This document shows, piece by piece, positions 11,846 through 21,348 of a stretch of DNA of 64,000 nucleotides. Each line of letters opens with the position of its first letter. The stretch's first letter is position 1. This DNA comes from Heracleum sosnowskyi. Taxonomy: Eukaryota; Streptophyta; Magnoliopsida; Apiales; Apiaceae. A program made the translations under genes and the position numbers. Below the pieces are notes generated by a model. That model was given only the letters and a program-made list of their open reading frames with translations, had not been told where the DNA came from and did not search any database. The DNA lies in NCBI GenBank assembly GCA_030848705.1, contig JAUIZM010000012.1, forward strand, positions 3,660,679 to 3,724,678. The letters run 5' to 3'.

Positions 11846-12843
11846 TGTTAGGAATATGTTGTTCTTGATGATAAACATAAAACACTTAGTAGAATTTGTG
11901 TAAAGTCATTTTGTAGCTGTCAACGAAATGGCATGCTTTGCAGCATTCCGTTGACAGGAAGCTCATCAACGAAATGAGTGATGTAGCAATTGCACTGTAC
12001 AATACTTCTAGTTTGATATGCATTTCATTGTAGATATTGGATAGGTTTTCTAAGTCATGTTGACTAAGTACTAGATAGGCAAAATAGGTTGGTTAATTGT
12101 AAATATCTCATGCCTTCTAATTTTGCCTAAGTGAAGACATGTCAACGGAATGAAGATTACTCTGTCAACGGTATGGAGTTTACTTATCAACGAAATGAAG
12201 AATAAAGCTATCAACGAAACACATCTCCCTGCTATCAACGAATCATTATTGCTTTTCTGAATAGTTGACAAAGTGATAGTGACAGTTTACTGAACAGTTC
12301 TAAAGGTTATGTTGAAGTGTACTTTGCATTGGAAACCATTAAAATGGACATGGGGAATAAGGAAACATCCCAGTTTCCAATTGGGCTCTTGGGAGTGATC
12401 ATAATAAGCATGAAGACAAAAGCAAATATCTCCAAGGACCACTGGACAAAGGGATGAAAATCAAACTATTGGCGGTTACTCATTGTACTTTTAGTGTAGC
12501 CAAAAATAGAGTTGTAAACTTGGGTTTATATAACCAAGTGTAGCAGTTACTTTAGAAAGAAGAGAAGAAAAACAAATAGATTGTATTAGCTATTTTTGAG
12601 AGCATTTTTCTTCTCTACATTATTGTAACTGAGCAGCTGTGTACTTTTGTATCACAGATTATTTCCGCAATAAAAATCACTTCAGTTGGATCATCAAACA
12701 ATCCAACTGAAATTATTAAGAGCTTGTGGTTTTTATTTTATAAGTTCAGTTTTAATTTGTAAGTTGTTTTTAAGTTTGAGAAATATCAAGAATTGTATTC
12801 AACCCCACCTTCTACAATTCTGTTAGGTCATTTGGGATTAACA
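11846..12843 (+). repeat. Element A 5' LTR
   Basis: 998 bp, TG...CA ended. It contains a TATA-like TTTATATAA at 12525-12533, an AATAAA near 12669 and a C-rich run near 12813. Nine copies of the TCAACGAAA/CGTTGACA word family lie between 11917 and 12270. Two of them form a 14 bp inverted pair (11917-11930 with 11944-11957). It matches the LTR at 38042-39044 apart from about a dozen substitutions and the length of the C run. Confidence 0.95.
12525..12533 (+). promoter_or_regulatory. Putative TATA box in A 5' LTR
   Basis: TTTATATAA lies in the expected U3 position, about 310 bp before the LTR end. It is conserved in the other LTRs of the A/B family at 14604, 26094 and 38721. This is the likely core promoter of the genomic RNA. 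Confidence 0.55.
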
Positions 12844-12845
12844 AT

Positions 12846-12857
12846 TGGTATCAGAGC
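12846..12857 (+). other. Primer binding site, initiator-Met tRNA (element A)
   Basis: TGGTATCAGAGC, two bases after the 5' LTR, is the standard plant copia minus-strand primer site complementary to the 3' end of initiator methionine tRNA. Confidence 0.9.
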
Positions 12858-12907
12858 AAGCTTCTAACATACAAGAAGTTTAAAGATCAAGACCAAAAAC
12901 AGTAACC

Positions 12908-13924
12908 ATGGTGAAGAAGGATGCAGGTGTAAAGATACCAGTTCTTGATAAGGACAATTACTTTCACTGGAAAGTAAAGATGCATTTACATCTCATGTCT
13001 ATGGATTAGAGGTATGTAGACTGCATTGAGAAAGGTCCACACGTTCCCATGAAGTTTGCATCTAGAGTTGGAGTGCCAGATGATGCTCCTGATGTGGAAA
13101 TTCCAAAACTTGTCTCAGAATGGACTATTGAAGATGTTGCAGAAATCCATAAAGATAAAAGAACCATGAACATTCTGTTTAATGGTTTGGAGCTAGAGAT
13201 GTTTGACAATGTCATAAACTGTACATCCTCCAAAGAAGTATGGGACACTGTTAGAACTCTCTGTGAAGGAACTCAGCAAGTTAGGGAAAACAAAATGCAG
13301 CTCCTCATACAACAATATGAGCATTTTCATTTTAAAGCTGGTGAAACCCTAAATGACACGTTTAGTAGGTTTCAGAAGCTTTTGAATGGATTAAAGTTGT
13401 ATGGGAGGATCTATCAAACCAAGGATTCAAACCTTAAATTTCTTAGAGCTCTTCCAAAAGAATGGAAGCCTATGACTGTTTCTCTCAGAAACACTCAAGA
13501 GTACAAAGACTACACTCTTGAAAGGCTTTATGGAACCTTGAAGACATATGAGTTGGAAATGGAGCAATATGAAGAAATTGAAAAGGTACAGAAGAAAGGT
13601 GGATCTATTGCATTGATTGCATCTGTGAACCAACTGGAAGATGACAATGAAGAAGCTGCAAAGGCCACAACTAGTCGAGCTAGTTGTAGGAGTGATGTTA
13701 GCAAGGGTAAAGGCAAGATGACAGAAGAAGAAGAACCAGAACCAGTCAACTTGGATGACTTAGATGAGATTGATGAACACATTGCTTTTATGTCAAGAAA
13801 ATTCTCTAAGTTCAAGTTCAAGAGAAACTCAGAAGCTAGGCCACCAAGGAGAGACTTTCAACCCAGCAAAAGTAACTGGATTGAAAAGTCTAAATCTAAA
13901 TGTTTCAATTGTGGAATGCTTGGT
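12908..13924 (+). pseudogene. Element A gag, 5' part
   Basis: Starts at ATG 12908 (MVKKDAGVKIP) and encodes the UBN2/gag-polypeptide region up to the first Cys of the zinc knuckle (CFNCGML). TAG at 13007-13009 interrupts codon 34, where the sister element B has an open frame. Element B is inserted after TTGGT (13920-13924), inside the zinc knuckle. The remainder of this gag continues at 26418. Confidence 0.9.
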
Positions 13925-14922
13925 TGTTAGGAATATGTTGTTCTTGATGATAATTATAAAAACACTTAGTAGATTTTGTATTAAGTTATTTTGTAACTGT
14001 CAACGGAATAGCATGCTTTGCAGTGTTTCGTTGACAGGAAGCTCATCAACGAAATGAGTGATGTAGCAATTGCACTGTACATTACTTCATAGTTTGATAT
14101 GCAGTTTGTTGAGTACTAGATAGGTTTTCTAAGTCATGTTGACTAAATGGTTAGATAGGCAAAATAGGTTGGTTAATTGTAAATATTTAGTGCCTTGTAA
14201 TTTTGCCTAAGTGAAGACATGTCAACGGAATGAAGATTACTCTATCAACGAAACAAGGAAGCTCATCAACGAAACAAAGAATAAAGCTATCAACGAAACA
14301 CATCTCTATGCCATCAACGAATCATTATTGCTTTTCTATACAATTGACAAAGTGATAGTGACAGGTTCCTGACAGATCAAAAAGGAGATGTGGAAGTGTA
14401 CTTTGCATTGGAAACCATTAAAATGGACATGGGGAATAAGGAAACATCCCAGTTTCCAATTGGGCTCTTGGGAGTGATCATAATAAGCATGAAGTCAAAA
14501 GCAAGGATCTCCAAGGACCACTGGACAAAGGGATGAAAAGCAAACTATTGGCGGTTACTCATTGTACTATTAGTGTAGCCAAAAATAGGGTTGTAAACTT
14601 GGGTTTATATAACCAAGTGTAGCAGTTACTTTATTTTAGTAAGTGAAGAAAAACAAAGAGTTTGTATTAGCTATCTTTGAGAGCATTTTTCTTCTCTACA
14701 ACCTTGTAACTGAGCAGCTGTGTACTTTTGTATCACAGATTATTTCCGCAATAAAAACACTTCAGTTGGATCATCAAACAATCCAACTGAATTATTTATA
14801 TCTTGTGTTTTTATTTATTCAGTTCAGTTTTATTTTATAAAGTGTTTTAGTTTTAAGAAAATATCAAGAATTGTATTCAACCCCCCCCTTCTACAATTCT
14901 GTTAGGTCATTTGGGAATAACA
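13104..14922 (+). repeat. Exact 1819 bp direct repeat, left copy
   Basis: This segment (A-gag 13104-13924 plus B 5' LTR 13925-14922) recurs at 24594-26412 with a constant offset of 11490 and no difference that I could see in any translated frame. The identity starts at CAAAACT, a short stretch shared by A-gag and B's third ORF. Confidence 0.93.
13925..14922 (+). repeat. Element B 5' LTR
   Basis: 998 bp, close relative of the A LTR. TATA-like TTTATATAA is at 14604-14612 and an 8-C run at 14881. The TCAACGAAA/CGTTGACA words appear nine times between about 13998 and 14350. It appears identical to the right LTR at 25415-26412. Confidence 0.95.
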
Positions 14923-14924
14923 AT

Positions 14925-14936
14925 TGGTATCAGAGC
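14925..14936 (+). other. Primer binding site, initiator-Met tRNA (element B)
   Basis: TGGTATCAGAGC two bases downstream of the B 5' LTR, identical to the site in element A. Confidence 0.9.
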
Positions 14937-14986
14937 AAGCTTCTAACATACAAGAAGTTTAAAGATCAAGACCAAAAACAGAAACC

Positions 14987-17458
14987 ATGGTGAAGAAGGA
15001 TGCAGGTGTGAAGATACCAGTTCTTGATAAAGACAATTACTTTCACTGGAAAGTAAAGATGCATTTACATCTCATGTCTATGGATGAGAGGTATGTAGAC
15101 TGTATTGAGAAAGGTCCACACGTTCCCATGAAGCTTGATTCTAGGGTTGGACTGCCAGATGATGCACCTGATGTAGAGATTCCAAAAACTGTCTCAGAAT
15201 GGACTGTTGAAGATATTGCAGAAGTCCATAAAGACAAAAGGACCATGAACATTCTGTTTAATGGTTTGGAGCAAGAGATGTTTGACAATGTTATCAACTG
15301 TACAACCTCTAAGGAAGTATGGGATACTGTTAGAACTCTCTGTGAAGGAACTGAGCAAGTCAGGGAAAATAAAATGCAACTCCTTATACAACAATATGAG
15401 CATTTTCATTTTAAAGCTGGTGAAACCCTAAATGACACGTTTAGTAGATTTCAAAAGCTTTTGAATGGATTAAAGTTGTATGGGAGGATCTATCAAACCA
15501 AGGATTCAAACCTTAAATTTCTTAGAGCTCTTCCAAAAGAATGGAAGCCTATGACTGTTTCTCTCAGAAACACTCAAGAGTACAAAGACTACACTCTTGA
15601 AAGGCTTTATGGAACCTTGAAGACTTATGAGCTGGAAATGGAGCAAGATGAGGAAATTGAAAAGGTACAAAAGAAGGGTGGATCTATTGCATTGATTGCA
15701 TCTGTGAACCAACTTGAAGATGACAATAAAGAAACTGCAAAGGCCACAACTAGTCGATCTAGTTGTAGGAGTGATGTTAGCAAGGGTAAAGACAAGATGA
15801 CAGAAGAAGAAGAATCAGAACCAGCCAACTTGGAGGACTTAGATGAGATTGATGAACACATTGCTTTTCTGTCTAGAAAATTCTCTAAGTTCAAGTTCAA
15901 AAGAAACTCAGAAGCAAGGCCACCAAGAAGAGACTTTCAACCTAGCAAAACAAACTGGATTGAAAAGTCTAAGTCAAAATGTTTCAATTGTGGAATGATT
16001 GGTCACTTTGCTGGAGACTGCAGAAAGCCCAAGGTTGAGAAGGGCAACAGGAAATTTGAGCCTGTTGATTATAAAAAGAAATACTTTGAACTTCTCAAAC
16101 AAAAAGAAAAGGCTTTCATGTCTCAGGAGTATGATTGGGCTGGTAATGGTGAAGATTCTGATGATGATGTTGAGTATGTCAACTTGGCTCTTATGGCTGA
16201 CAATCATGAGCAGGAAGCAAGTTCCTCAAGCAACCAGGTAACAATTACTAATCTTTCTGAGCTTTCTAAAGAGGAATGCGACAGTGCAGTAAATGAAATG
16301 TCTACTGTATTATATAATTTGCGTGTTACTCTTAAATCACTTACTAAAGAGAATTCTAGAATAAAAGAGACCAATCTGCTCTTAAGTGATAGGAATGCAA
16401 TGTTAGAAGCACAGCTCATTGAATTTGAGAAAATGAGATGTGTTAGTAGGGATGCTAAGAAGGAACTTGAGAACGTGTTACAAAGGGAAGAAATTCTTAA
16501 AACACAACTTGAGATAGAACAAGGTGTGATTGCAAAATGGAAGGATGCCAGGAATGTTGCTGCCAACATAATTAATGTTCAAGGCGTGGAATCCTTCTGT
16601 GAGCAATCATGGAAAAGGAACAAAGAGAAGCTAGGGTATGTTGGTGAAACCTTAGAATCAGAAACTGAGTCAACAAACAACAAGGATCATTTGTTGAAGG
16701 TTGATATGTCAACGGAATGCAATGTTTCGTTGACAGATGAACCATCAACCGATCAGGCTGTTTCGTTGACAGAGAAAAGAAAAGATAAACTCACTAGACT
16801 TAATGACAAGTATGGTCCGGTCACCAAGAACTTTGTTCAAGGTGAGTCTAGTAAATCAAAGAAAGTTGAGAAGCCTGTTGAGAGAGCTAATGTAGGTAAC
16901 TTGTCTAACAAGCAATTGAAAGACAAGTTAGAGAAAGTTCAGGTTGAGGCTAAGGGAAATAAAAAGAATAACAGAAATGGCAAGGTAGGAATTAACAAAC
17001 ACAACAATTACACACCTGATAAATATGCACCTAGAAAGACATGTGTCAATTGTGGAAGTGTTAATCATTTATCTACTAACTGCAAATCTGTTAAGAAATC
17101 TGTTAATGTGAAAATGCCCAAGCCTGCAATGAACAGTTCCATGCCTAAAATGCCTGTTATGCCTAACATGTTTGCTCCATATGCACAATTTCAGAATCCA
17201 TATGCTAGCATGCCATTTGTGCCTAATCCTTACATGAATATGTTTAACATGCCACAAATGCCATGGAACATGAATAACATGATTGTTCCTCCAACTATGC
17301 ATGCTATGAATGAAAATATGAGCAACCCTCAGAAATCAACACCAAGGGTAAAGATTGATTTGAATCAATCTGAACCCAAAGTGAAAAATGGTACAAAAGG
17401 GAATACAAAGGCTAACAAGACAGGACCCAAGGAAACTTGGGTACCAAAATCGACTTGA
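14987..17458 (+). CDS. gag: Element B Gag (823 aa, two zinc knuckles)
   Basis: Gag forms the virus-like particle that packages element RNA. ATG 14987 sits just after the PBS and gives MVKKDAGVKIPVLDKDNY, the usual copia Gag opening. The gag-polypeptide/UBN2 region spans about residues 10-240. A first CCHC knuckle (CFNCGMIGHFAGDC) is at residues 332-345. A coiled-coil-like Leu/Glu/Lys stretch runs about 430-560. A second knuckle (CVNCGSVNHLSTNC) is at 686-699. A Met/Pro/Asn-rich tail follows at about 710-780. The family words TGTCAACGGAA and TTTCGTTGACA are embedded at 16707-16772. The frame is fully open. It ends at TGA 17456-17458, and pol lies in the -1 frame with a short overlap. This is long for a copia Gag, as in the SIRE lineage. 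Confidence 0.93.
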   Translation: MVKKDAGVKIPVLDKDNYFHWKVKMHLHLMSMDERYVDCIEKGPHVPMKLDSRVGLPDDAPDVEIPKTVSEWTVEDIAEVHKDKRTMNILFNGLEQEMFDNVINCTTSKEVWDTVRTLCEGTEQVRENKMQLLIQQYEHFHFKAGETLNDTFSRFQKLLNGLKLYGRIYQTKDSNLKFLRALPKEWKPMTVSLRNTQEYKDYTLERLYGTLKTYELEMEQDEEIEKVQKKGGSIALIASVNQLEDDNKETAKATTSRSSCRSDVSKGKDKMTEEEESEPANLEDLDEIDEHIAFLSRKFSKFKFKRNSEARPPRRDFQPSKTNWIEKSKSKCFNCGMIGHFAGDCRKPKVEKGNRKFEPVDYKKKYFELLKQKEKAFMSQEYDWAGNGEDSDDDVEYVNLALMADNHEQEASSSSNQVTITNLSELSKEECDSAVNEMSTVLYNLRVTLKSLTKENSRIKETNLLLSDRNAMLEAQLIEFEKMRCVSRDAKKELENVLQREEILKTQLEIEQGVIAKWKDARNVAANIINVQGVESFCEQSWKRNKEKLGYVGETLESETESTNNKDHLLKVDMSTECNVSLTDEPSTDQAVSLTEKRKDKLTRLNDKYGPVTKNFVQGESSKSKKVEKPVERANVGNLSNKQLKDKLEKVQVEAKGNKKNNRNGKVGINKHNNYTPDKYAPRKTCVNCGSVNHLSTNCKSVKKSVNVKMPKPAMNSSMPKMPVMPNMFAPYAQFQNPYASMPFVPNPYMNMFNMPQMPWNMNNMIVPPTMHAMNENMSNPQKSTPRVKIDLNQSEPKVKNGTKGNTKANKTGPKETWVPKST

Positions 17459-20400
17459 TTTGGTTTTATTGTGTGCAGGGAGACAAAAGGAATCTTTGGT
17501 ACTTGGATAGTGGTTGTTCAAGACACATGACTGGTGATTCTACCCTGCTCACAGAGTTTCAGGAAAGAGCTGGCCCTTGTATTGCTTTTGGAGATGACAG
17601 CAAAGGCTACACAAAGGGATATGGCTTGATTTCAAAAGAGAATGTCATCATAGATGAGGTTGCACTGGTGGATGGTCTTAAGCACAACTTGCTTAGTATC
17701 AGCCAACTTTGTGACAAAGGATTTTTAGTTACTTTTTCCAGAGAAGCCTGTGTTGTTTCTAAAGGAGGAAACAACAATGTGGTAATGACTGGATTCAGAA
17801 GGGGGAATGTGTACATTGCTGACTTTAGTAGCACAAGTTCAGACACCATCACTTGTCTCTTCAGCAAGGCAAGCAAGGATGAAAGTTGGTTATGGCACAA
17901 GAAGTTATCCCATCTGAATTTCAAAGTTATGAATGATTTGGTGAGGAAAGATCTTGCTAGAGGAATTCCACAGGTGGAGTTCTCCAAGGATGGTTTGTGT
18001 GATGCCTGTCAAAAGGGAAAACAGAAGAAGGCATCATTCAAAAGCAAGACAGAGTCATCAATTGTCCAGCAGCTTGAATTGCTTCATATGGACCTATTTG
18101 GCCCTGTAAATGTTATGTCAATCTCAAAGAAGAAATACTGTCTTGTGATTGTTGATGATTTTTCTAGATTTACATGGACTTTCTTTTTGCACTCTAAAGA
18201 TGAGGCAAGTGAAATCATTATCAATCACATCAAGATGGTAAGCAATCATCCTGATTTCAAAGTAAGAAGGATTAGGAGTGACAATGGGACAGAATTCAAG
18301 AATTCAAGCATGAAGGTGTTCTGTGAAGAAAATGGTATTTTGCATGAGTTTTCAGCAGCAAGAACACCACAGCAAAATGGTGTAGTTGAAAGGAAAAACA
18401 GAACACTTATTGAAGCTGCAAGGACAATGCTAGATGAATCAAAGTTACCTACATATTTTTGGGCTGAGGCAGTTAACACAGCTTGCTTTACTCAAAATAT
18501 TTCTTTGATTAATCAGGCCAAAGGAATGACCCCTTATCAGTTACTCAAAAGAAAGAAGCCACTATTAGATTTTCTTCATGTCTTTGGATGCAAGTGCTTT
18601 GTTCTGAGAAATCAAGCTGAGCATTTGGGGAAATTTGAAGCAAAGGCAGATGAAGCAATATTTGTGGGATATGCAGCAGGGAAAGCTTACAGAGTCTATA
18701 ATCTCAGAATCAACATTGTTATGGAATCTGTACATGTTGTTTTTGATGATCTCAAAATCCAAGGTCTCTGTGATGAAGGTTTCCATGAAAGTCTTTCTTT
18801 TGAAAATGAGGAAGGAGATCAAGTGAATCATGATAAGGCTACTGAGAAACAGCCTAAAGTTGTTGTATCTAGCACAGATGAAAGCAGCAGTGAGGATGAA
18901 ATTGCTGCATTGAGATTAAAAAGGATAGCTGCTAGCAGACCAACTGGTCATTTTGTTGACAGTCATGATGGTGGATTCGTTGACAGTCAGAATGAGCGTT
19001 TCGTTGACAGCCAAAGCGGTCATACCGTTGATAGTCATAGGAATGCTTCTAGAAGTGATCAATTAGGGACAACAAACTCAGGGGGAGTTTCTCAAGGACA
19101 AATATCCAATCAAGGCAATCATGATCATGAAGCTACGTCTTCAAGAGCAAATCTACCTCCCTCAAGGAAATGGACTAAAGATCATCCCTTTGAACTTATT
19201 ATAGGTGATGTTTCTTCAAAAGTCCAAACTAGAAGAGCAACTCAAGAAGAATGTCTATATAGTAGCTTTCTGTCTCAAGATGAGCCAAAGAAAGTTGAGG
19301 ATGCACTTCTAGATCCAGATTGGGTTTTAGCCATGCAAGAAGAGCTAAACCAATTTGAGAGAAACAACGTTTGGAAGCTGGTGCCCAGGCCTAATGACAG
19401 GAGTGTTATAGGCACAAAGTGGGTGTTCAGAAACAAGATGGATGAAAATGGCATAGTCACAAGGAACAAAGCTAGACTGGTTGCAAAAGGCTACTCACAG
19501 GAAGAGGGAATTGATTTTGATGAAACCTTTGCTCCTGTTGCAAGACTAGAAGCAATAAGGATTTTCCTAGCCTATGCAGCCCATGCCAATTTCAAAGTCT
19601 ATCAAATGGATGTGAAGAGTGCTTTTCTGAATGGGGAATTGGAAGAGGAGGTGTATGTAAGTCAGCCTCCTGGTTTTGAAGACGATGATTTTCCAGACTA
19701 TGTGTACTTCCTTCTCAAAGCACTCTATGGTTTGAAACAAGCACCTAGAGCCTGGTATGACACTCTCTCACAGTTCCTCCTTGAGAATCATTTCACTAGA
19801 GGTACTGTAGATAAAACTCTTTTTCACAGGGTTGTAAATGGCTCTACTTTACTTGTTCAAATTTATGTAGATGATATAATCTTTGGGTCTACAGATGTGA
19901 AACTTTGTCAAAAGTTTGCCAAGCTTATGCAAAGTAAATATGAAATGAGCATGATGGGAGAATTAACTTACTTTCTTGGTCTCCAAGTAAAGCAAGTTAA
20001 TGAAGGCATTTTCATTAGTCAAACAAAATACATTCATGATTTATTAAAGAAGTTTAACCTAATGGAATGCTCTCCTGCCAAAACTCCCATGCCTACTGCC
20101 ACCAAACTTGAATTGAATACTAAGGAAAAATCTGTGGACATTTCAAGTTACAGAGGCATGGTAGGCTCACTTTTATATTTAACAGCTAGTAGACCTGATA
20201 TTATGTTTGCTACATGTCTATGTGCTAGATTTCAGGCTGACCCTAGAGAATCCCATTTAGTTGCTATTAAAAGAATTTTCAGGTATCTCAAAGGAACACC
20301 AAACCTTGGCATTTGGTATCCTAGAGAATCTGGTTTTGAACTAATTGGTTATTCAGATGCAGACTTTGCAGGATGTAAAATTGACAGGAAAAGTACAACT

Positions 20401-20808
20401 GGAACCTGTCAATTCCTAGGAAACAAGCTTGTGTCATGGTTCAGCAAGAAACAAAACTCAGTTTCTACCTCCACAGCTGAGGCTGAGTATATTGCAGCTG
20501 GAAGTTGTTGTGCACAGATTTTATGGATGAAAAACCAACTACTTGATTATGGATTAAGAGTTGAGAAAATTCCTATTTTCTGTGACAACACTAGTGCCAT
20601 TGCCATTACTGAGAATCCAGTGCAGCATTCAAGGACCAAGCACATTGACATCAAGTACCATTTCATTAGAGAACATGTTATGAATGGTACTGTGGAGTTA
20701 CATTTTGTTCCAAGTGAACAACAACTTGCAGACATCTTTACCAAGCCACTTGATGAATCAACATTCTCAAGATTAGTAAGTGAGCTAGGTATGCTAAATT
20801 TCTCTTAA
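17437..20808 (+). CDS. pol: Element B Pol polyprotein (PR-IN-RT-RNase H)
   Basis: Open frame of 1123 codons in the -1 frame relative to gag; the 5' boundary depends on how the frame is entered. Residues by position: protease DSG at 24-26; the integrase zinc region with H154, H159, C188, C191; the integrase catalytic D219, D282, E318 (D-35-E spacing); reverse transcriptase YVDD at 810-813; and RNase H D974, E1015, D1050. It ends in the usual copia DIFTKPLDE block. A 24-nt unit repeated four times (18952-19047) encodes the 8-residue repeat FVDSxxxx in the IN-RT linker. All catalytic residues I can place are present, so the enzyme set looks intact. Confidence 0.93.
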   Translation: MGTKIDLIWFYCVQGDKRNLWYLDSGCSRHMTGDSTLLTEFQERAGPCIAFGDDSKGYTKGYGLISKENVIIDEVALVDGLKHNLLSISQLCDKGFLVTFSREACVVSKGGNNNVVMTGFRRGNVYIADFSSTSSDTITCLFSKASKDESWLWHKKLSHLNFKVMNDLVRKDLARGIPQVEFSKDGLCDACQKGKQKKASFKSKTESSIVQQLELLHMDLFGPVNVMSISKKKYCLVIVDDFSRFTWTFFLHSKDEASEIIINHIKMVSNHPDFKVRRIRSDNGTEFKNSSMKVFCEENGILHEFSAARTPQQNGVVERKNRTLIEAARTMLDESKLPTYFWAEAVNTACFTQNISLINQAKGMTPYQLLKRKKPLLDFLHVFGCKCFVLRNQAEHLGKFEAKADEAIFVGYAAGKAYRVYNLRINIVMESVHVVFDDLKIQGLCDEGFHESLSFENEEGDQVNHDKATEKQPKVVVSSTDESSSEDEIAALRLKRIAASRPTGHFVDSHDGGFVDSQNERFVDSQSGHTVDSHRNASRSDQLGTTNSGGVSQGQISNQGNHDHEATSSRANLPPSRKWTKDHPFELIIGDVSSKVQTRRATQEECLYSSFLSQDEPKKVEDALLDPDWVLAMQEELNQFERNNVWKLVPRPNDRSVIGTKWVFRNKMDENGIVTRNKARLVAKGYSQEEGIDFDETFAPVARLEAIRIFLAYAAHANFKVYQMDVKSAFLNGELEEEVYVSQPPGFEDDDFPDYVYFLLKALYGLKQAPRAWYDTLSQFLLENHFTRGTVDKTLFHRVVNGSTLLVQIYVDDIIFGSTDVKLCQKFAKLMQSKYEMSMMGELTYFLGLQVKQVNEGIFISQTKYIHDLLKKFNLMECSPAKTPMPTATKLELNTKEKSVDISSYRGMVGSLLYLTASRPDIMFATCLCARFQADPRESHLVAIKRIFRYLKGTPNLGIWYPRESGFELIGYSDADFAGCKIDRKSTTGTCQFLGNKLVSWFSKKQNSVSTSTAEAEYIAAGSCCAQILWMKNQLLDYGLRVEKIPIFCDNTSAIAITENPVQHSRTKHIDIKYHFIREHVMNGTVELHFVPSEQQLADIFTKPLDESTFSRLVSELGMLNFS
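18952..19047 (+). repeat. 24-nt tandem repeat x4 in the pol linker (element B)
   Basis: Four 24-nt units each begin (T/A)T(C/T)GTTGA(C/T)AG or a close variant and encode FVDS/TVDS plus four variable residues. The constant part of each unit is the element family's CGTTGACAG word. The related array in element A is at 29367-29462. Confidence 0.85.
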
Positions 20809-21348
20809 TTATTTTTGAGATATTTGCAAGTTAAAATGCAGCCAGAAACTTGCTATGTTTTTCTGTGAATTAATTTTCTTAAGAAAAAGTGAAATTTTGT
20901 CTAAGTCAAAATTACTATGTCAACGAAACGAACCATTTCGTTGACAGTCTTAGCAGTTTTCTGGGTGTTTCGTTGATAGATCTTTTATATCAACGAAACG
21001 CAGCTTTATCAACGAAATAAGACGGGACTTTAACCGCCCAATCCTGATTCGTTGATTTAGCGCTTTTAATCTGAACCGTTGTAATTTGACACGTCTTTTA
21101 CCACGATCTATGCATACACCCCTGTAAGTATAAATCATGGTAATACTTTAAGAGTAACGGTTATATTTTTAAGCCAATCAAGTAATTTACATTTATTATT
21201 GGATTCATTTTCTGAGAATTTTTGGGGGAGTATTTAAGAAATTTTATTTTCATTATTTCTTTTTACCTGTTCTCAAAAATTCCAAAGGCTTTTTCTCTCT
21301 TCTTCTCTCTAACAAGCAATTCAGTTCGAAGCTTTCCTTTAATCAACA
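20809..21348 (+). promoter_or_regulatory. Element B spacer between pol and third ORF
   Basis: 540 bp without a gene. It holds six copies of the TCAACGAAA/TTTCGTTGA word, including a perfect 10 bp inverted pair (20919-20928 with 20936-20945, 7-nt loop). A G-rich TTTTTGGGGGAG tract near 21218 resembles a polypurine tract, and a TATTTAAG near 21230 could act as a TATA box for a separate ORF3 transcript. The promoter role is inference. Confidence 0.45.

Noticed and set aside
15043..16569. Several antisense open frames opposite gag and pol
   Set aside because: Shadows of the conserved sense frames; they recur only where the sense genes are open.
17400..17470. A 44 bp intron between GGGTACC and TGTGTGCAG joining gag to pol
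   Set aside because: Shorter than usual plant introns; kept only as one alternative in the gag-pol finding, with a more distant donor possible.
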